Assembly (NCBI RefSeq): GCF_001424905.1 | Contig: NZ_LMCU01000001.1 | Location: forward strand, 1,543,480-1,607,479 | Reading direction: 5' to 3' | Source of the DNA: Leifsonia sp. Root112D2 | GTDB lineage: Bacteria; Actinomycetota; Actinomycetes; Actinomycetales; Microbacteriaceae | DNA length: 64,000 bases | Shown here: positions 41,101-48,924 of the stretch, piece after piece | Position numbering within the stretch: position 1 is the first letter of the stretch | Layout: each line of letters begins with the position of its first letter | Position numbers and translations under genes: made by a program | Notes under the pieces: generated by a model | What the model was told of the DNA's origin: nothing | The model's database searches: none | What the model saw: only the letters and a program-made list of their open reading frames with translations

Positions 41101-42801
41101 GGGAATGGTGCCACCGCTCGTCACGGCGAGCCGCTGCGCACCCGGTCGCCCGGTGAGCGCGCCCGTGTCGCGGTCCCACAGAATGCGCGGGCGCAACTCG
41201 GCGAACTCGTCGGAGGGGTAACGCCCGGCGAGCAGGTCAAGCGTGGCGTCATATGCGCTGCGCGGCAGGCCCGCGAACGGAGCGCTGCGCCGCACGGTGT
41301 CAAACCAGTCGTCGGCATTGATGCTCTCGAGGGCGACGGCCGCAATGGTCTGCTGGGCCAGAATGTCGAGCGGATTCGCGGGAACGGCGAGTTCTTCGAT
41401 GAGGCCGGCCGACATGCGCTCGGATGCCACGGTGGCGTGCAGCAGATCGGCCCGATGCTTGGGAAAAAGTACCCCACGGGAGACCTCTCCCACCTGGTGT
41501 CCGGCGCGCCCGACGCGCTGCAGGCCGCTCGCGACCGACGGTGGCGCCTCCACCTGCACAACGAGATCGACCTCGCCCATGTCGATGCCGAGCTCTAGGC
41601 TCGAGGTGGCGACGACGCAGCGCAGCCGCCCGGTCTTGAGGTCGTCTTCGATAATGGCGCGCTGCTCCTTGGAGACCGAGCCATGGTGGGCGCGCGCCAG
41701 CACCGGCGCATCCGAGGCGGAGCCGTTGCTCTGCCCGGAGCCGCCCATCATCGCGGCGGGTGCGCGTTTCGACACCCGCTGGTCGAGTAGCTCGCGCGAA
41801 GCCGAGCGTATCGAGACGGGAGCCGGGGTCTCGATAGGCTCGTTCCTCGTTACTCGACCGGCAGAACGTTCCTCATAAATCTCGTTCAGCCGGGCCGTCA
41901 GCCGTTCGGCCAGCCGGCGCGAGTTCGCGAACACGATCGACGAGCGATGCTCGAGAATGCGATCGACGATCGCCTCCTCGACGTGCGGCCAGATCGAGCC
42001 GTTCTGCCGCCCGTCGTCGCCGTCGCTGGCGGCCGAACCCAACTCGCTCATGTCGTCGACGGGAACCACCACGCGCAGATCGAAGCGCTTGACGGATGCC
42101 GGCGCCACGATCTCCACGCTCGCCCGGCCCCCGAGAAACCGCGCCACCTCCTCGGGCGGACGAACGGTGGCCGAGAGCCCGATGCGCTGTGCGGGCCGGG
42201 CGAGCAGCGCATCCAGCCGCTCGAGCGAGACGGCCAGATGGGCGCCGCGCTTGGTCGCCGCTACCGCGTGCACCTCGTCGATGATCACCGTTTCGACCGT
42301 GCGCAGTGTCTCGCGCGCGGCCGAGGTGAGCATGAGAAACAGTGACTCGGGCGTGGTGATGAGAATGTCGGGCGGCGCCTTCAGCATCGACCGACGCTCG
42401 GATGCCGGCGTGTCACCCGAGCGCACGCCCACGCTCACATGGGGTGGCTCTCCACCGAGCCGCTTCGCGGTCTGCGTGATGCCGACCAGGGGCGCGCGCA
42501 GGTTGCGCTGCACGTCGACGCCGAGCGCCTTGAGCGGTGAGATGTAGAGCACCCTCGTGCCGGGCTCTTCGGCAAGCTCAGCAACCGACGGGCCCGAAGC
42601 GGCCGGCACCGTCGCCAACTTGTCGATTGCCCACAGGAACGCGGCCAACGTCTTGCCCGAACCGGTGGGCGCAACCACGAGAGCGTGCGAACCTCGGGCG
42701 ATGGCTTGCCATGCGCCCAGCTGGGCATCCGTCGGCGCGGCGAACGCCCCGTCGAACCACGTTCTGGTGGCTGCGGAGAACTGTTCGAGCCCATCGCCCA
42801 T
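38143..42801 (-). CDS. lhr: ATP-dependent helicase Lhr
   Basis: The 1552-residue protein is of Lhr type: Q-region FAAPTDAQLGAWQAI, Walker A APTGSGKTLAAFLW, ISPLKALGVDVQRNLRAPL, DEVH in TVIIDEVHAVAATKRGAHL, SATVRPPEEVA, FANSRRLAERL, ARAHHGSVSKEQR and VGRAGHQVG, followed by the long winged-helix and beta-barrel Lhr core and C-terminal extension. It is a 3'-5' helicase acting on DNA/RNA hybrids in repair. Residues about 313-345 are an in-frame insertion encoded by a REP-like repeat. The gene is upstream of nei2 on the same strand. Confidence 0.92.
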   Translation of the reverse strand: MGDGLEQFSAATRTWFDGAFAAPTDAQLGAWQAIARGSHALVVAPTGSGKTLAAFLWAIDKLATVPAASGPSVAELAEEPGTRVLYISPLKALGVDVQRNLRAPLVGITQTAKRLGGEPPHVSVGVRSGDTPASERRSMLKAPPDILITTPESLFLMLTSAARETLRTVETVIIDEVHAVAATKRGAHLAVSLERLDALLARPAQRIGLSATVRPPEEVARFLGGRASVEIVAPASVKRFDLRVVVPVDDMSELGSAASDGDDGRQNGSIWPHVEEAIVDRILEHRSSIVFANSRRLAERLTARLNEIYEERSAGRVTRNEPIETPAPVSIRSASRELLDQRVSKRAPAAMMGGSGQSNGSASDAPVLARAHHGSVSKEQRAIIEDDLKTGRLRCVVATSSLELGIDMGEVDLVVQVEAPPSVASGLQRVGRAGHQVGEVSRGVLFPKHRADLLHATVASERMSAGLIEELAVPANPLDILAQQTIAAVALESINADDWFDTVRRSAPFAGLPRSAYDATLDLLAGRYPSDEFAELRPRILWDRDTGALTGRPGAQRLAVTSGGTIPDRGLFGVFMVGEPRPSAGSAAGSRVGELDEEMVYESRVGDVFALGATSWRIQEITHDRVLVTPAFGQPGRLPFWKGDSLGRPAELGAAIGAFTRELGGASDTDATARCEAAGLDERASKNLIAFLSEQKQATGHLPTDRTLVLERFRDELGDWRLILHSPYGMQVHAPWALAVGSRVSERFGIDGACVASDDGIIVRIPDTESEPPGAELFVFDPAELDAIVTDEVGGSALFASRFRECAARALLLPKYNPGKRSPLWQQRQKASQLLDVARKYPSFPIILETVRECLRDVYDLPALGALATQIAERRIRIIETTTDAASPFARSLLFGYVAAFMYEGDSPLAERRAAALTLDAGMLAELLGRVELRELLDPAVIERVENELQRLTPERQARADVEGAADLLRLLGPLTTNEVAARLEPSVIEAEALLDELVDTKRALRVSFAGREQWAGIEDAARLRDALGVPLPIGVPLAFIEPVADPLGDLVSRFARTHGPFTVADVASRLGLGTAIVHDALRRLGHDRRVVEGEFRADAQGAEWCDAEVLRRIRRLSLAALRHEVEPVEPQALGRFLPAWQHVGGTLRGVDAVASVIEQLAGARIPASAWESLVLPSRVSDYSPAMLDELTATGEVLWAGGGSLPGHDGWVTLHLAESAPLTLPLPLEHDTDELQREILVALGTGGGFFFRQLSDAVGSTDDTALVTALWDLAWAGLVTNDTFAPLRVLTGGAGAHRRQAAPPRSRMYRGRGYARPSMPSRTGPPTASGRWSVLPLAETDATLRAHAQAETLLERYGVVTRGSVMNEGAPGGFALAYKVLSGFEESGRARRGYFVETLGAAQFATGATVDRLRSFTLDPLQQAPLAAVTLAATDPANPYGAALPWPSASAPSASTGTGHRAARKAGALVALVDGALVLYIERGGKTLLAFSADAEVLATAAASVARLVLRGHVQKLTIETVNGAFILGTPVGDALTAAGFTATPRGLRLRS
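41766..41861. repeat. REP-like inverted repeat pair inserted in the lhr coding sequence
   Basis: Two opposed units, CTGGTCGAGTAG...GTATCGAGAC (41779-41817) and GTCTCGATAGG...TTACTCGACCGG (41828-41861), resemble the intergenic GGTCTCGATACGCTC/TACTCGACC repeats of Microbacteriaceae. Here they lie inside an open frame, encoding part of NEPIETPAPVSIRSASRELL in the linker between helicase motifs IV and V. Confidence 0.75.
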
Positions 42802-42961
42802 TCGACTATCTCAGCACACGCCGCTGACAGCGTGGGTACGTGCGTCTGGGGGGCACCACCGTCCGCCACGAAGGCTACCGCAGACGCACTCGGTGGGTCT
42901 AGATTCATGGTGTGGCACGCGGTGCTCCGCAGCATCGTCGTGCGGCAGAAGAGCGGTGATC

Positions 42962-43792
42962 ATGGTTGACGATCAGGGTCTGTTTGGGCAGGCGGCAGTC
43001 GCTGAGAACTATCGTCGCTATCTGCAGCCGTACCTCTTCGATCCGTGGGCGAAGCGGCTCGTGAATTTCGCGCAACCCCTGGCCGGACAGACGGTGCTGG
43101 ACGTCGCCGCAGGCACGGGCGCGGTGACCCGCGCCGCGGCATCCGCTGTGGGAAGTGCCGGTCGGGTGATCGCCAGTGACATCAGCCGCCCGATGCTTTC
43201 CTCCCTGGAATCGGCGGTGGCCGCCGATTCGCATGCGCACGACGCGCCGGTCGAGATTCTCGAATGTTCAGCAACGGATATCGAACTGCCCGACGCCTCC
43301 GTGGATGTGGTGTTCTGTCATCAGGGTCTTCCGTTCATGCCCGACCGCGTGGCAGTCGCTCGTGAGTTTTACCGTGTGCTTCGACCGGGCGGAACTGTCG
43401 CCGTCGCAGTCTGGGCGCTGGGCGAGCGTCTCGACCCTTTCGACGGCTATGCAAAATTCGTGCGAACACGCCTGCCTGATTCAAGGTTCGCGCGCGCCAT
43501 GTCAGACGGTTCGCTTTCCATGACGACGGATGCGGTGGCCGACGCGTTGCTCGGCGGCGGCTTCGTAGACGTTGTCTCGTCACTGGAGCGGCTCACGGTG
43601 CAATGGCCGACGGCCGACGAAGAGGCCCGCGGAATGGCGGGTACCCCGTTCGGCCCGGAGATCGCTTCACTGGACTCCGCCGCGCAGGCGGCGTTCCTCT
43701 CGGAGCTGACGACCATGCTCGCCGATGAAAACGGCGACGCAGTGCCCCACGTGATGACGTCAGTATTCGGTCGCGGCATGGTGCCCGCCTAG
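42962..43792 (+). CDS. Class I SAM-dependent methyltransferase
   Basis: The 276-residue protein is of UbiE-like layout: YLFDPWAKRLVNF before motif I TVLDVAAGTGAVTRAAA, then VIASDISRPMLSSLE (acidic ribose ligand), CSATDIELPDASVDVVFCHQGLPFMPD and REFYRVLRPGGTVAVAVW. It starts at the ATG giving MVDDQGLFGQA. It is divergent from lhr. The substrate is unknown. A palindromic element lies between it and the convergent esterase. Confidence 0.87.
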   Translation: MVDDQGLFGQAAVAENYRRYLQPYLFDPWAKRLVNFAQPLAGQTVLDVAAGTGAVTRAAASAVGSAGRVIASDISRPMLSSLESAVAADSHAHDAPVEILECSATDIELPDASVDVVFCHQGLPFMPDRVAVAREFYRVLRPGGTVAVAVWALGERLDPFDGYAKFVRTRLPDSRFARAMSDGSLSMTTDAVADALLGGGFVDVVSSLERLTVQWPTADEEARGMAGTPFGPEIASLDSAAQAAFLSELTTMLADENGDAVPHVMTSVFGRGMVPA

Positions 43793-43871
43793 GCGAACGA
43801 TCGGGCGCTCGGCGGCCGTTGGCGCCCTCTGCTTGTCTCATGCCGCACTCGTGGGCGGCGTTCGCGATCCT

Positions 43872-43946
43872 AATTCAGGCCGGATGGGGCGGCACGCCGG
43901 CGGGGACGCCGCGACGTGCCGCTGTTGCGCGATTTCGGCCTGAATT
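43872..43946. repeat. 75-bp intergenic palindromic element (type A, copy 2)
   Basis: Ends AATTCAGGCCG (43872-43882) and CGGCCTGAATT (43936-43946) are exact inverses. Inside is a second stem, GCGGCACG with CGTGCCGC. It has the same length and terminal TAATTCAGG/CCTGAATTG as 33255-33329. It lies between two convergent genes. Confidence 0.85.
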
Positions 43947-43994
43947 GTGCGGGCGCGGGCGCGGTGCGGCGTGGGTAGGTGGTCCCGGCGCCCG

Positions 43995-44654
43995 TCAGTT
44001 CAGGTGCGTGCCCAGGAACGCCGCGACATCCGTGAGCTCCTGCTGCGAGACCGCGTGCGCGAGACCCTCGTAGATGCGGGTGTCGGCGTTCGCGTGCGCA
44101 GGTAACCAGTCTGCGGTTCGGGCGATGGCGTCGGCGGGAATGACGTCGTCATCCGTGCCGCGCCCCCAGAACACCGGCGGCCGCAGCTGCGCAAGCTCGG
44201 CGTCCCCGGGCGCGGCACCGGATGCGACGAAGCCCGAAAGCTGCACCGCGCACGCGAAGCGGCCCGGCGCGTGGCGCAGCAGTTGCAGGGCCATCGCAGC
44301 ACCCTGGGAGAAGCCGAGCAGCCCGACGGCGGGCGCGGCAGGCTGCGCATCGAGCCAGTTGAGCACCGCGAGTGCCGCGGCATCCACGATTTCGGGGTGC
44401 GGGCGCCCCGCGGGATTCGCGCCGACGGCGCTTTCACGCGGGAACCAGGCGTATCCACCGCCCTCGGGGATCGGCGCGCGCAGTGACGCGACTACCGTGT
44501 TCAGCGGCAGATAGGGCGAGAGCCCGAACAGGTCGCCCTCGTGCGAGCCGTAGCCGTGCATCATCACGAGCAGGGGCTTGCCCGCGCGGTCGCTCTCGCT
44601 CGCCGACCACAGCACGGCGTGCGCGTCGAGTTTCAGTGCACCGGATGCCGTCAC
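43995..44654 (-). CDS. Phospholipase/carboxylesterase-family alpha/beta hydrolase
   Basis: The nucleophile elbow is LLGFSQGAAMALQLL (GFSQG), with Asp in GTDDDVIPADAIARTADWL and His in YEGLAHAVSQQEL; the oxyanion region is LLVMMHGYGSHEGDLF. These match the small YpfH/carboxylesterase group. The start was placed at GTG 44654 (TASGALKLDAHAV) because GAGGAGGGG precedes it closely; longer ATG starts lack a ribosome site. 219 residues, typical length. Confidence 0.85.
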   Translation of the reverse strand: MTASGALKLDAHAVLWSASESDRAGKPLLVMMHGYGSHEGDLFGLSPYLPLNTVVASLRAPIPEGGGYAWFPRESAVGANPAGRPHPEIVDAAALAVLNWLDAQPAAPAVGLLGFSQGAAMALQLLRHAPGRFACAVQLSGFVASGAAPGDAELAQLRPPVFWGRGTDDDVIPADAIARTADWLPAHANADTRIYEGLAHAVSQQELTDVAAFLGTHLN

Positions 44655-44777
44655 GGCCCCTCCTCTGGCTTCGTACCTGACCATCATCTCGTGACTGGCG
44701 AGGGGCGAGCTGCGGGCGGGTGCAAATCTCCTGCACAGGCGCGTTTCCCCTGTCAAGCGAATTGTCTCTTGCATTTA

Positions 44778-44798
44778 AAAGCTAATGGTATTAGCTTT
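44778..44798. promoter_or_regulatory. TetR-type operator before the hydrolase-tetR pair
   Basis: AAAGCTAAT and ATTAGCTTT form a perfect 9-bp inverted repeat around GGT, ending 6 bases before the ATG at 44805. A TetR gene is the second gene of the transcript, so negative autoregulation is likely. Confidence 0.75.
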
Positions 44799-44804
44799 AC
44801 GGCT

Positions 44805-45671
44805 ATGGACAACATTACCGAGCAGGCATCCGTCGCATTTCTGACTCGCCCCGACGGCCGCATCTCCTACGCGGTGCAGGGTCATGGCCCGCTCGTCGTT
44901 GCGGTCCCCGGCATGGGCGATCTGCGCTCCAGCTATCGCGAACTCGTCGCGCCGCTTCTCGACGCGGGGTACCGAGTGGCCGTCACCGATCTGCGCGGGC
45001 AGGGCCAAAGCGACACGAATTTTCGCGAGCACGGCGACATCGCCACCGCTCGCGACATCATCGCGCTGATCGACAAGCTGGGTGGCCCCGCCGTCGTGCT
45101 CGGCAACTCGATGGGGGCCTCTGCCGCGGTCTGGGCGGCGGCAGAGCGACCGGATGCCGTGGCCGGCCTGGTCTCATACGCACCGCTTCTGCGCGAGCCG
45201 CCGACATCCGCGGTCGCCCGCGCCTTCAACCGCGCGCTCTACCGTGTCGCCCTGATGCGGCCCTGGGGCGCATCGTTCTGGGCGGGCTACTACCGCAGTA
45301 TCAACAAGGGCACGACGGCACCGTGGCTTGGCGAGCAGGTCGACGCGATCCGCGCCAACCTGAAGGAGCCCGGCCGACTGCGTTCATTCCGCGCGCTGGC
45401 GATGGGGCTCGATCACTCCGTTGTGGAGGCGCGCATCGACGAGGCGAGCGCCCCGCACCGCGCGTTCATCGGCAGCCTCGATCCCGACTATCCCGATGCT
45501 GCGGCCGAGGTCGACTGGCTGAACAGCATCGGTGTGCACGCAGAACTCGTCGAGAATGCCGGTCACTACGTGCACGCGCAGCGACCCGATGCCGTTCTGC
45601 CTGCGACGCTCCGGTTCCTCGAGGGGCTGCGGGCGGCATCCGGCGACGGCTGGGCGGCGCGCAATGCCTAG
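44805..45671 (+). CDS. Alpha/beta hydrolase
   Basis: The 288-residue protein has the oxyanion region VVAVPGMGDLRSSYREL, TDLRGQGQSD, a nucleophile elbow VVLGNSMGASAAVWAA (GNSMG), an acidic residue in GSLDPDYPD and the catalytic His in ENAGHYVHAQRPD. The start is the ATG directly after the TetR-type palindrome. Its last 8 bases overlap the tetR start. It is probably an esterase or hydrolase for the compound sensed by the regulator. Confidence 0.87.
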   Translation: MDNITEQASVAFLTRPDGRISYAVQGHGPLVVAVPGMGDLRSSYRELVAPLLDAGYRVAVTDLRGQGQSDTNFREHGDIATARDIIALIDKLGGPAVVLGNSMGASAAVWAAAERPDAVAGLVSYAPLLREPPTSAVARAFNRALYRVALMRPWGASFWAGYYRSINKGTTAPWLGEQVDAIRANLKEPGRLRSFRALAMGLDHSVVEARIDEASAPHRAFIGSLDPDYPDAAAEVDWLNSIGVHAELVENAGHYVHAQRPDAVLPATLRFLEGLRAASGDGWAARNA

Positions 45672-46302
45672 GGCGGGCCTGAGCAGAACCGCGGTCACCG
45701 CCGCCGCGTTGCAGCTTGTCGATGACGGCGGTGCAGCGGGCTTCGCGAATCTCACGCTCGCCGCTGTCGCCGCCCACGCCGGCGTCGCCGTTCCCAGCCT
45801 CTACAAGCACGTGGCGTCGCTGGGCGAGCTGCGTCGGGACGTGGCCGTCGCATCCGTCACGCAGCTGACCACCGCATTGACGGCGGCCACGATCGGGCGC
45901 TCGGGAGCCGAGGCCGTGCGGGCATTGGCCGCGGCACTGCGCGCCTTTGCCCGGGAGCAGCCCGGCCGGTATGTGGCGACGCAGGTTGCAGCCGACCCGG
46001 ATGACCCTGCCGCCGAGCCGCTCGCCCACGCCGGCGAGCAGAGCATTGCCGTGATCGCCGGGGCGCTGCGTGCATTCGAGCTCGCTCCCGAGCTGCTGAT
46101 CGATGCGATCCGCGTGCTGCGTTCGGCACTGCACGGCTTCGTGCTGCTCGAGCTTGGGGGCGGATTCCGCCTGCCGCACGACATCGATCGCAGCTTCGCC
46201 GTGCTGCTGGAGATGACCATCGCGGGCATCGAACGACTGGCATCATCCGCTCCACCGGCGAGGGTGTCGAGGGCAGGGGCATCGGGCGCAGCATCCGTAT
46301 GA
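45664..46302 (+). CDS. TetR/AcrR-family transcriptional regulator
   Basis: The helix-turn-helix is AALQLVDDGGAAGFANLTLAAVAAHAGVAVPSLYKHVASLGELRR (residues about 13-55) and the C-terminal half is a WHG/TetR_C_33-type ligand domain containing AVRALAAALRAFAREQPGRY and LRSALHGFVLLELGGGFRLP. It is translationally coupled to the hydrolase gene. The likely site is the palindrome at 44778-44798. Confidence 0.88.
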   Translation: MPRAGLSRTAVTAAALQLVDDGGAAGFANLTLAAVAAHAGVAVPSLYKHVASLGELRRDVAVASVTQLTTALTAATIGRSGAEAVRALAAALRAFAREQPGRYVATQVAADPDDPAAEPLAHAGEQSIAVIAGALRAFELAPELLIDAIRVLRSALHGFVLLELGGGFRLPHDIDRSFAVLLEMTIAGIERLASSAPPARVSRAGASGAASV

Positions 46303-46309
46303 TCGAAGC

Positions 46310-46903
46310 ATGAGCGTGCGCACCCCCGACCCCAACCCGGATGACGAGCCGGCGCGCGACGATGAGCCCGGCCGCGTGCCCGGTGCCGGCCCCGGATGGT
46401 TGAGCGACATCGAGCTCGCACAGGTTCGCACCCGCCTGCCGATTCTGTACGTCGAGGCGGTGCCGGTGCGGGTCGACGGCATCGGCCAGGTCATCCACGT
46501 GGGCGTGCTGCTGCGTGCGAATGCGGTCGGCGAGATGACCCGCACGCTCGTCTCGGGTCGGGTCATGTACGGGGAGACCCTGCGCGAGGCCCTCTTCAGG
46601 CACCTCGAGAAGGATCTCGGCCCGATGGCCTTTCCACAGCTGCCCGCGAGCCCCGTGCCGTTCTCGGTGGCCGAATACTTTCCGATGCCCGGCCTCACCC
46701 CGTATACGGATGATCGCCAGCACGCCGTCTCGCTGGCCTACGTCGTTCCCGTCACGGGAACGTGCGAGCCCCGGCAGGATGCGCTCGAGCTCACCTGGAT
46801 GACGCCGCTCGAGGCGGCATCCATCGCGGTGTCAGAGGAGATGGAGGGCGGCCGCGGCACCCTGTTGCGCGCCGCGCTCGCCTCGGTGGGCGTGCTGCCG
46901 TAG
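46310..46903 (+). CDS. Nudix-fold protein of the DUF4916 group
   Basis: An acidic, Pro-rich N-terminal 30 residues precede GWLSDIELAQVRTRLPILYVEAVPVRVD, then VSGRVMYGETLREALFRHLEKDLG, a degenerate Nudix box: the glycine and first glutamates are present, but REUxEE reads RHLEKD. DUF4916 proteins share the Nudix fold, and hydrolase activity is uncertain. The C-terminal YVVPVTGTCEPRQDALELTWM completes the fold. It begins 7 bp after the tetR stop. Confidence 0.8.
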   Translation: MSVRTPDPNPDDEPARDDEPGRVPGAGPGWLSDIELAQVRTRLPILYVEAVPVRVDGIGQVIHVGVLLRANAVGEMTRTLVSGRVMYGETLREALFRHLEKDLGPMAFPQLPASPVPFSVAEYFPMPGLTPYTDDRQHAVSLAYVVPVTGTCEPRQDALELTWMTPLEAASIAVSEEMEGGRGTLLRAALASVGVLP

Positions 46904-46914
46904 CACTGCGCGAA

Positions 46915-46944
46915 AACGGGCTGGCTCCGTGGAGCCGACCCGTT
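46915..46944. terminator. Bidirectional terminator between convergent genes
   Basis: AACGGG and CCCGTT plus GGCTCC and GGAGCC form a 14-position stem with one 2-base mismatch, flanked by AAAA on the left and TTCTC on the right. It lies between the DUF4916 stop and the DEAD-box helicase stop. Confidence 0.75.
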
Positions 46945-46966
46945 CTCGGTGTGAAGCGTGTGGGTG

Positions 46967-48559
46967 TCAGCCCTGGGCGCGACGTGAGCCGCGACCGCGC
47001 GAGGTGCTGGGAGCGCCACCGACGAGGCTGCCGACGCGCATGCCGCCCGAGCGGCCGCCCTGGCCGGCGCCTCCACGAGACGACTGGCCGGATGCGCCCG
47101 CGCCGCTGCGTGCCGGCTGAGCGGAGCGCGCCGGCTGAGCAGAACCGCCGGAGCGGCCCTGCCCCTGCTGCACGCGACCGTTTGACGATCCCTGGCCGGA
47201 TGCCGCGGGGCGACCCGAGCGGTCACGGCGCGGACGGCCGCTGCCGGCATCCGCTGAACCGCCGCGCCCGGCGCCGGAACCATCACGGTTCGCGCGCTTG
47301 CGCTGTGCGTTGGCACCCTGCGAGCGTCCGCCGCCACCCTGGCCGCGCTGCGGCTGCTCGGAGCGCGGCGCCGGCTTGACGTAGGGAGCGACGTCGCCGA
47401 CGAGGCTCACGACGGCGGGGGAGGTGGCCGAGACCTGCTGCGGGGCAACGGCGATGGCGGCCTTGCGCAGCAGTGTCTTCACGTCGCTGCGCTGGGCGGG
47501 CAGCACGACGGTGACGACGTCACCGGCGCTGCCGGCGCGGGCGGTGCGGCCCGAGCGGTGCAGGTACGCCTTGTGCTCGGTGGGCGGGTCCACGTGAATG
47601 ACGAGTTCGACGTTGTCGACGTGCACGCCGCGCGCCGCGACATCCGTGGCCACGAGCACGTTCACCGAACCGTCGCCGAACGCGGCCAGGTTGCGGTCAC
47701 GTTGCGGCTGCGACAGGTTGCCGTGCAGGTCCACCGAGGGAATACCTGAGTCGGTGAGCTGCCTGGCGAGCTTCTTGGCGTGGTGCTTGGTGCGCATGAA
47801 CAGGATGCGGCGCCCGGTGCCCGAGGCGAGCATCCGCACCAGCGCGGTCTTCTCCTCGGCGCCGGCGACCTCGAACACATGGTGGGTCATGGCGTCGACG
47901 TGCGAGGAGACGTCGTCGACCGAGTGCAGAACCTCGTTGTGCAGGAAGCGCTTGACGATCTTGTCCACGCCGTTGTCAAGGGTGGCGGAGAACAGCAGGC
48001 GCTGCCCGTGCTCAGGGGTCTTCGACAGGATGCGCGTGACGACGGGCAGGAAGCCCAGGTCGGCCATGTGGTCGGCCTCGTCGAGCACGGTGATCTCGAC
48101 GGCGTCGAGCTGAACGAAGCCCTGCTGCATGAGGTCTTCGAGGCGTCCCGGGCAGGCCACGACGATGTCGACGCCGGCCTTGAGCGCGGCAACCTGGCGG
48201 TTCTGCGAGATGCCGCCGAAGATCGTGGTGGTGTTCAGGCCGTATGCCGCGGCGAGCGGGGCGAGTACAGCGTCGATCTGGGTAGCCAGCTCGCGGGTCG
48301 GGGCCAGGATGAGACCCACGGGGCGGCCCGGGCGGCGCTTGCCGCCGGCGAGGTCGCCGCCGAGGCGCGCGGCCATGGGAATGGAGAAGGCGAGAGTCTT
48401 GCCGCTGCCGGTCTTGCCGCGGCCGAGCACGTCGCGTCCCGCGAGCGTGTCGGGCAGGGTGTCGACCTGAATCGGGAAGGGCTCGGTCTTGCCGTCGCTC
48501 GCCAGCTTGGTGACGAGGGCGGCGGGAACGCCGAGTGAGGCGAATGTGGTTTCAGACAT
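46967..48559 (-). CDS. DEAD/DEAH-box RNA helicase with Gly/Arg-rich tail
   Basis: The motif order is FASLGVPAALVTKLASDGKTEPFPIQ (Q motif), RGKTGSGKTLAFSIP (I), APTRELATQ (Ia), DEAD in TVLDEADHMADLGF, FSATLDN (III), VATDVAARGVHV (V) and HRSGRTARAG (VI). From about residue 380 the chain is low-complexity Gly, Arg, Ser, Gln (QRGQGGGGRSQGANAQRKRANRDG...), as in cold-shock and ribosome-assembly helicases that bind RNA nonspecifically. A 5' leader of over 100 bases without a gene precedes it, compatible with leader-mediated (cold) control. Confidence 0.9.
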   Translation of the reverse strand: MSETTFASLGVPAALVTKLASDGKTEPFPIQVDTLPDTLAGRDVLGRGKTGSGKTLAFSIPMAARLGGDLAGGKRRPGRPVGLILAPTRELATQIDAVLAPLAAAYGLNTTTIFGGISQNRQVAALKAGVDIVVACPGRLEDLMQQGFVQLDAVEITVLDEADHMADLGFLPVVTRILSKTPEHGQRLLFSATLDNGVDKIVKRFLHNEVLHSVDDVSSHVDAMTHHVFEVAGAEEKTALVRMLASGTGRRILFMRTKHHAKKLARQLTDSGIPSVDLHGNLSQPQRDRNLAAFGDGSVNVLVATDVAARGVHVDNVELVIHVDPPTEHKAYLHRSGRTARAGSAGDVVTVVLPAQRSDVKTLLRKAAIAVAPQQVSATSPAVVSLVGDVAPYVKPAPRSEQPQRGQGGGGRSQGANAQRKRANRDGSGAGRGGSADAGSGRPRRDRSGRPAASGQGSSNGRVQQGQGRSGGSAQPARSAQPARSGAGASGQSSRGGAGQGGRSGGMRVGSLVGGAPSTSRGRGSRRAQG

Positions 48560-48924
48560 AGGTGTTGTGGTGCCTTTCAGGGCATCAGAATCTCGGTTGC
48601 ACGCTGGTCGAGCTTGTCGAAACCGGCGTGGTCGGTGGAGATTTACATGGCGAAGGTGCCGGAGGGCACATCCGTTCGCCGTAAGAAAGTTTCTTTGGAA
48701 TCGGCGCGCATCCGCGAAGGAATGTGCCGAGGAAAAGGGTCGATCTACGACGCAGGGAACGCCGTCATGGCGTTCGCAAGTAACAACAGTCTAGCGGATG
48801 CCGTATTCCCGAGCCGCAACAGGCCTCCACCGCCGCTCTCAGGCGGGCAGACTAGGCTGTTTGTCCCCGGCAATCAGGCCGAACCGCCAGGCGCGGTGTG
48901 TGGCAGATCGCCAGGAAGAGTCGA
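48560..48924. other. Divergent intergenic region with a REP-like unit
   Basis: About 365 bp between the DEAD-box helicase and the HelR-like gene. CGCTGGTCGAGCTTGTCGAAACC would be one base-run too long to quote fully, so note its arms: GGTCGA and TCGAAACC at 48602-48624, a GGTTTCGAC-type repeat unit. A plus-strand frame from 48614 (104 codons) begins inside that repeat and is judged non-coding or very doubtful. Confidence 0.55.
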
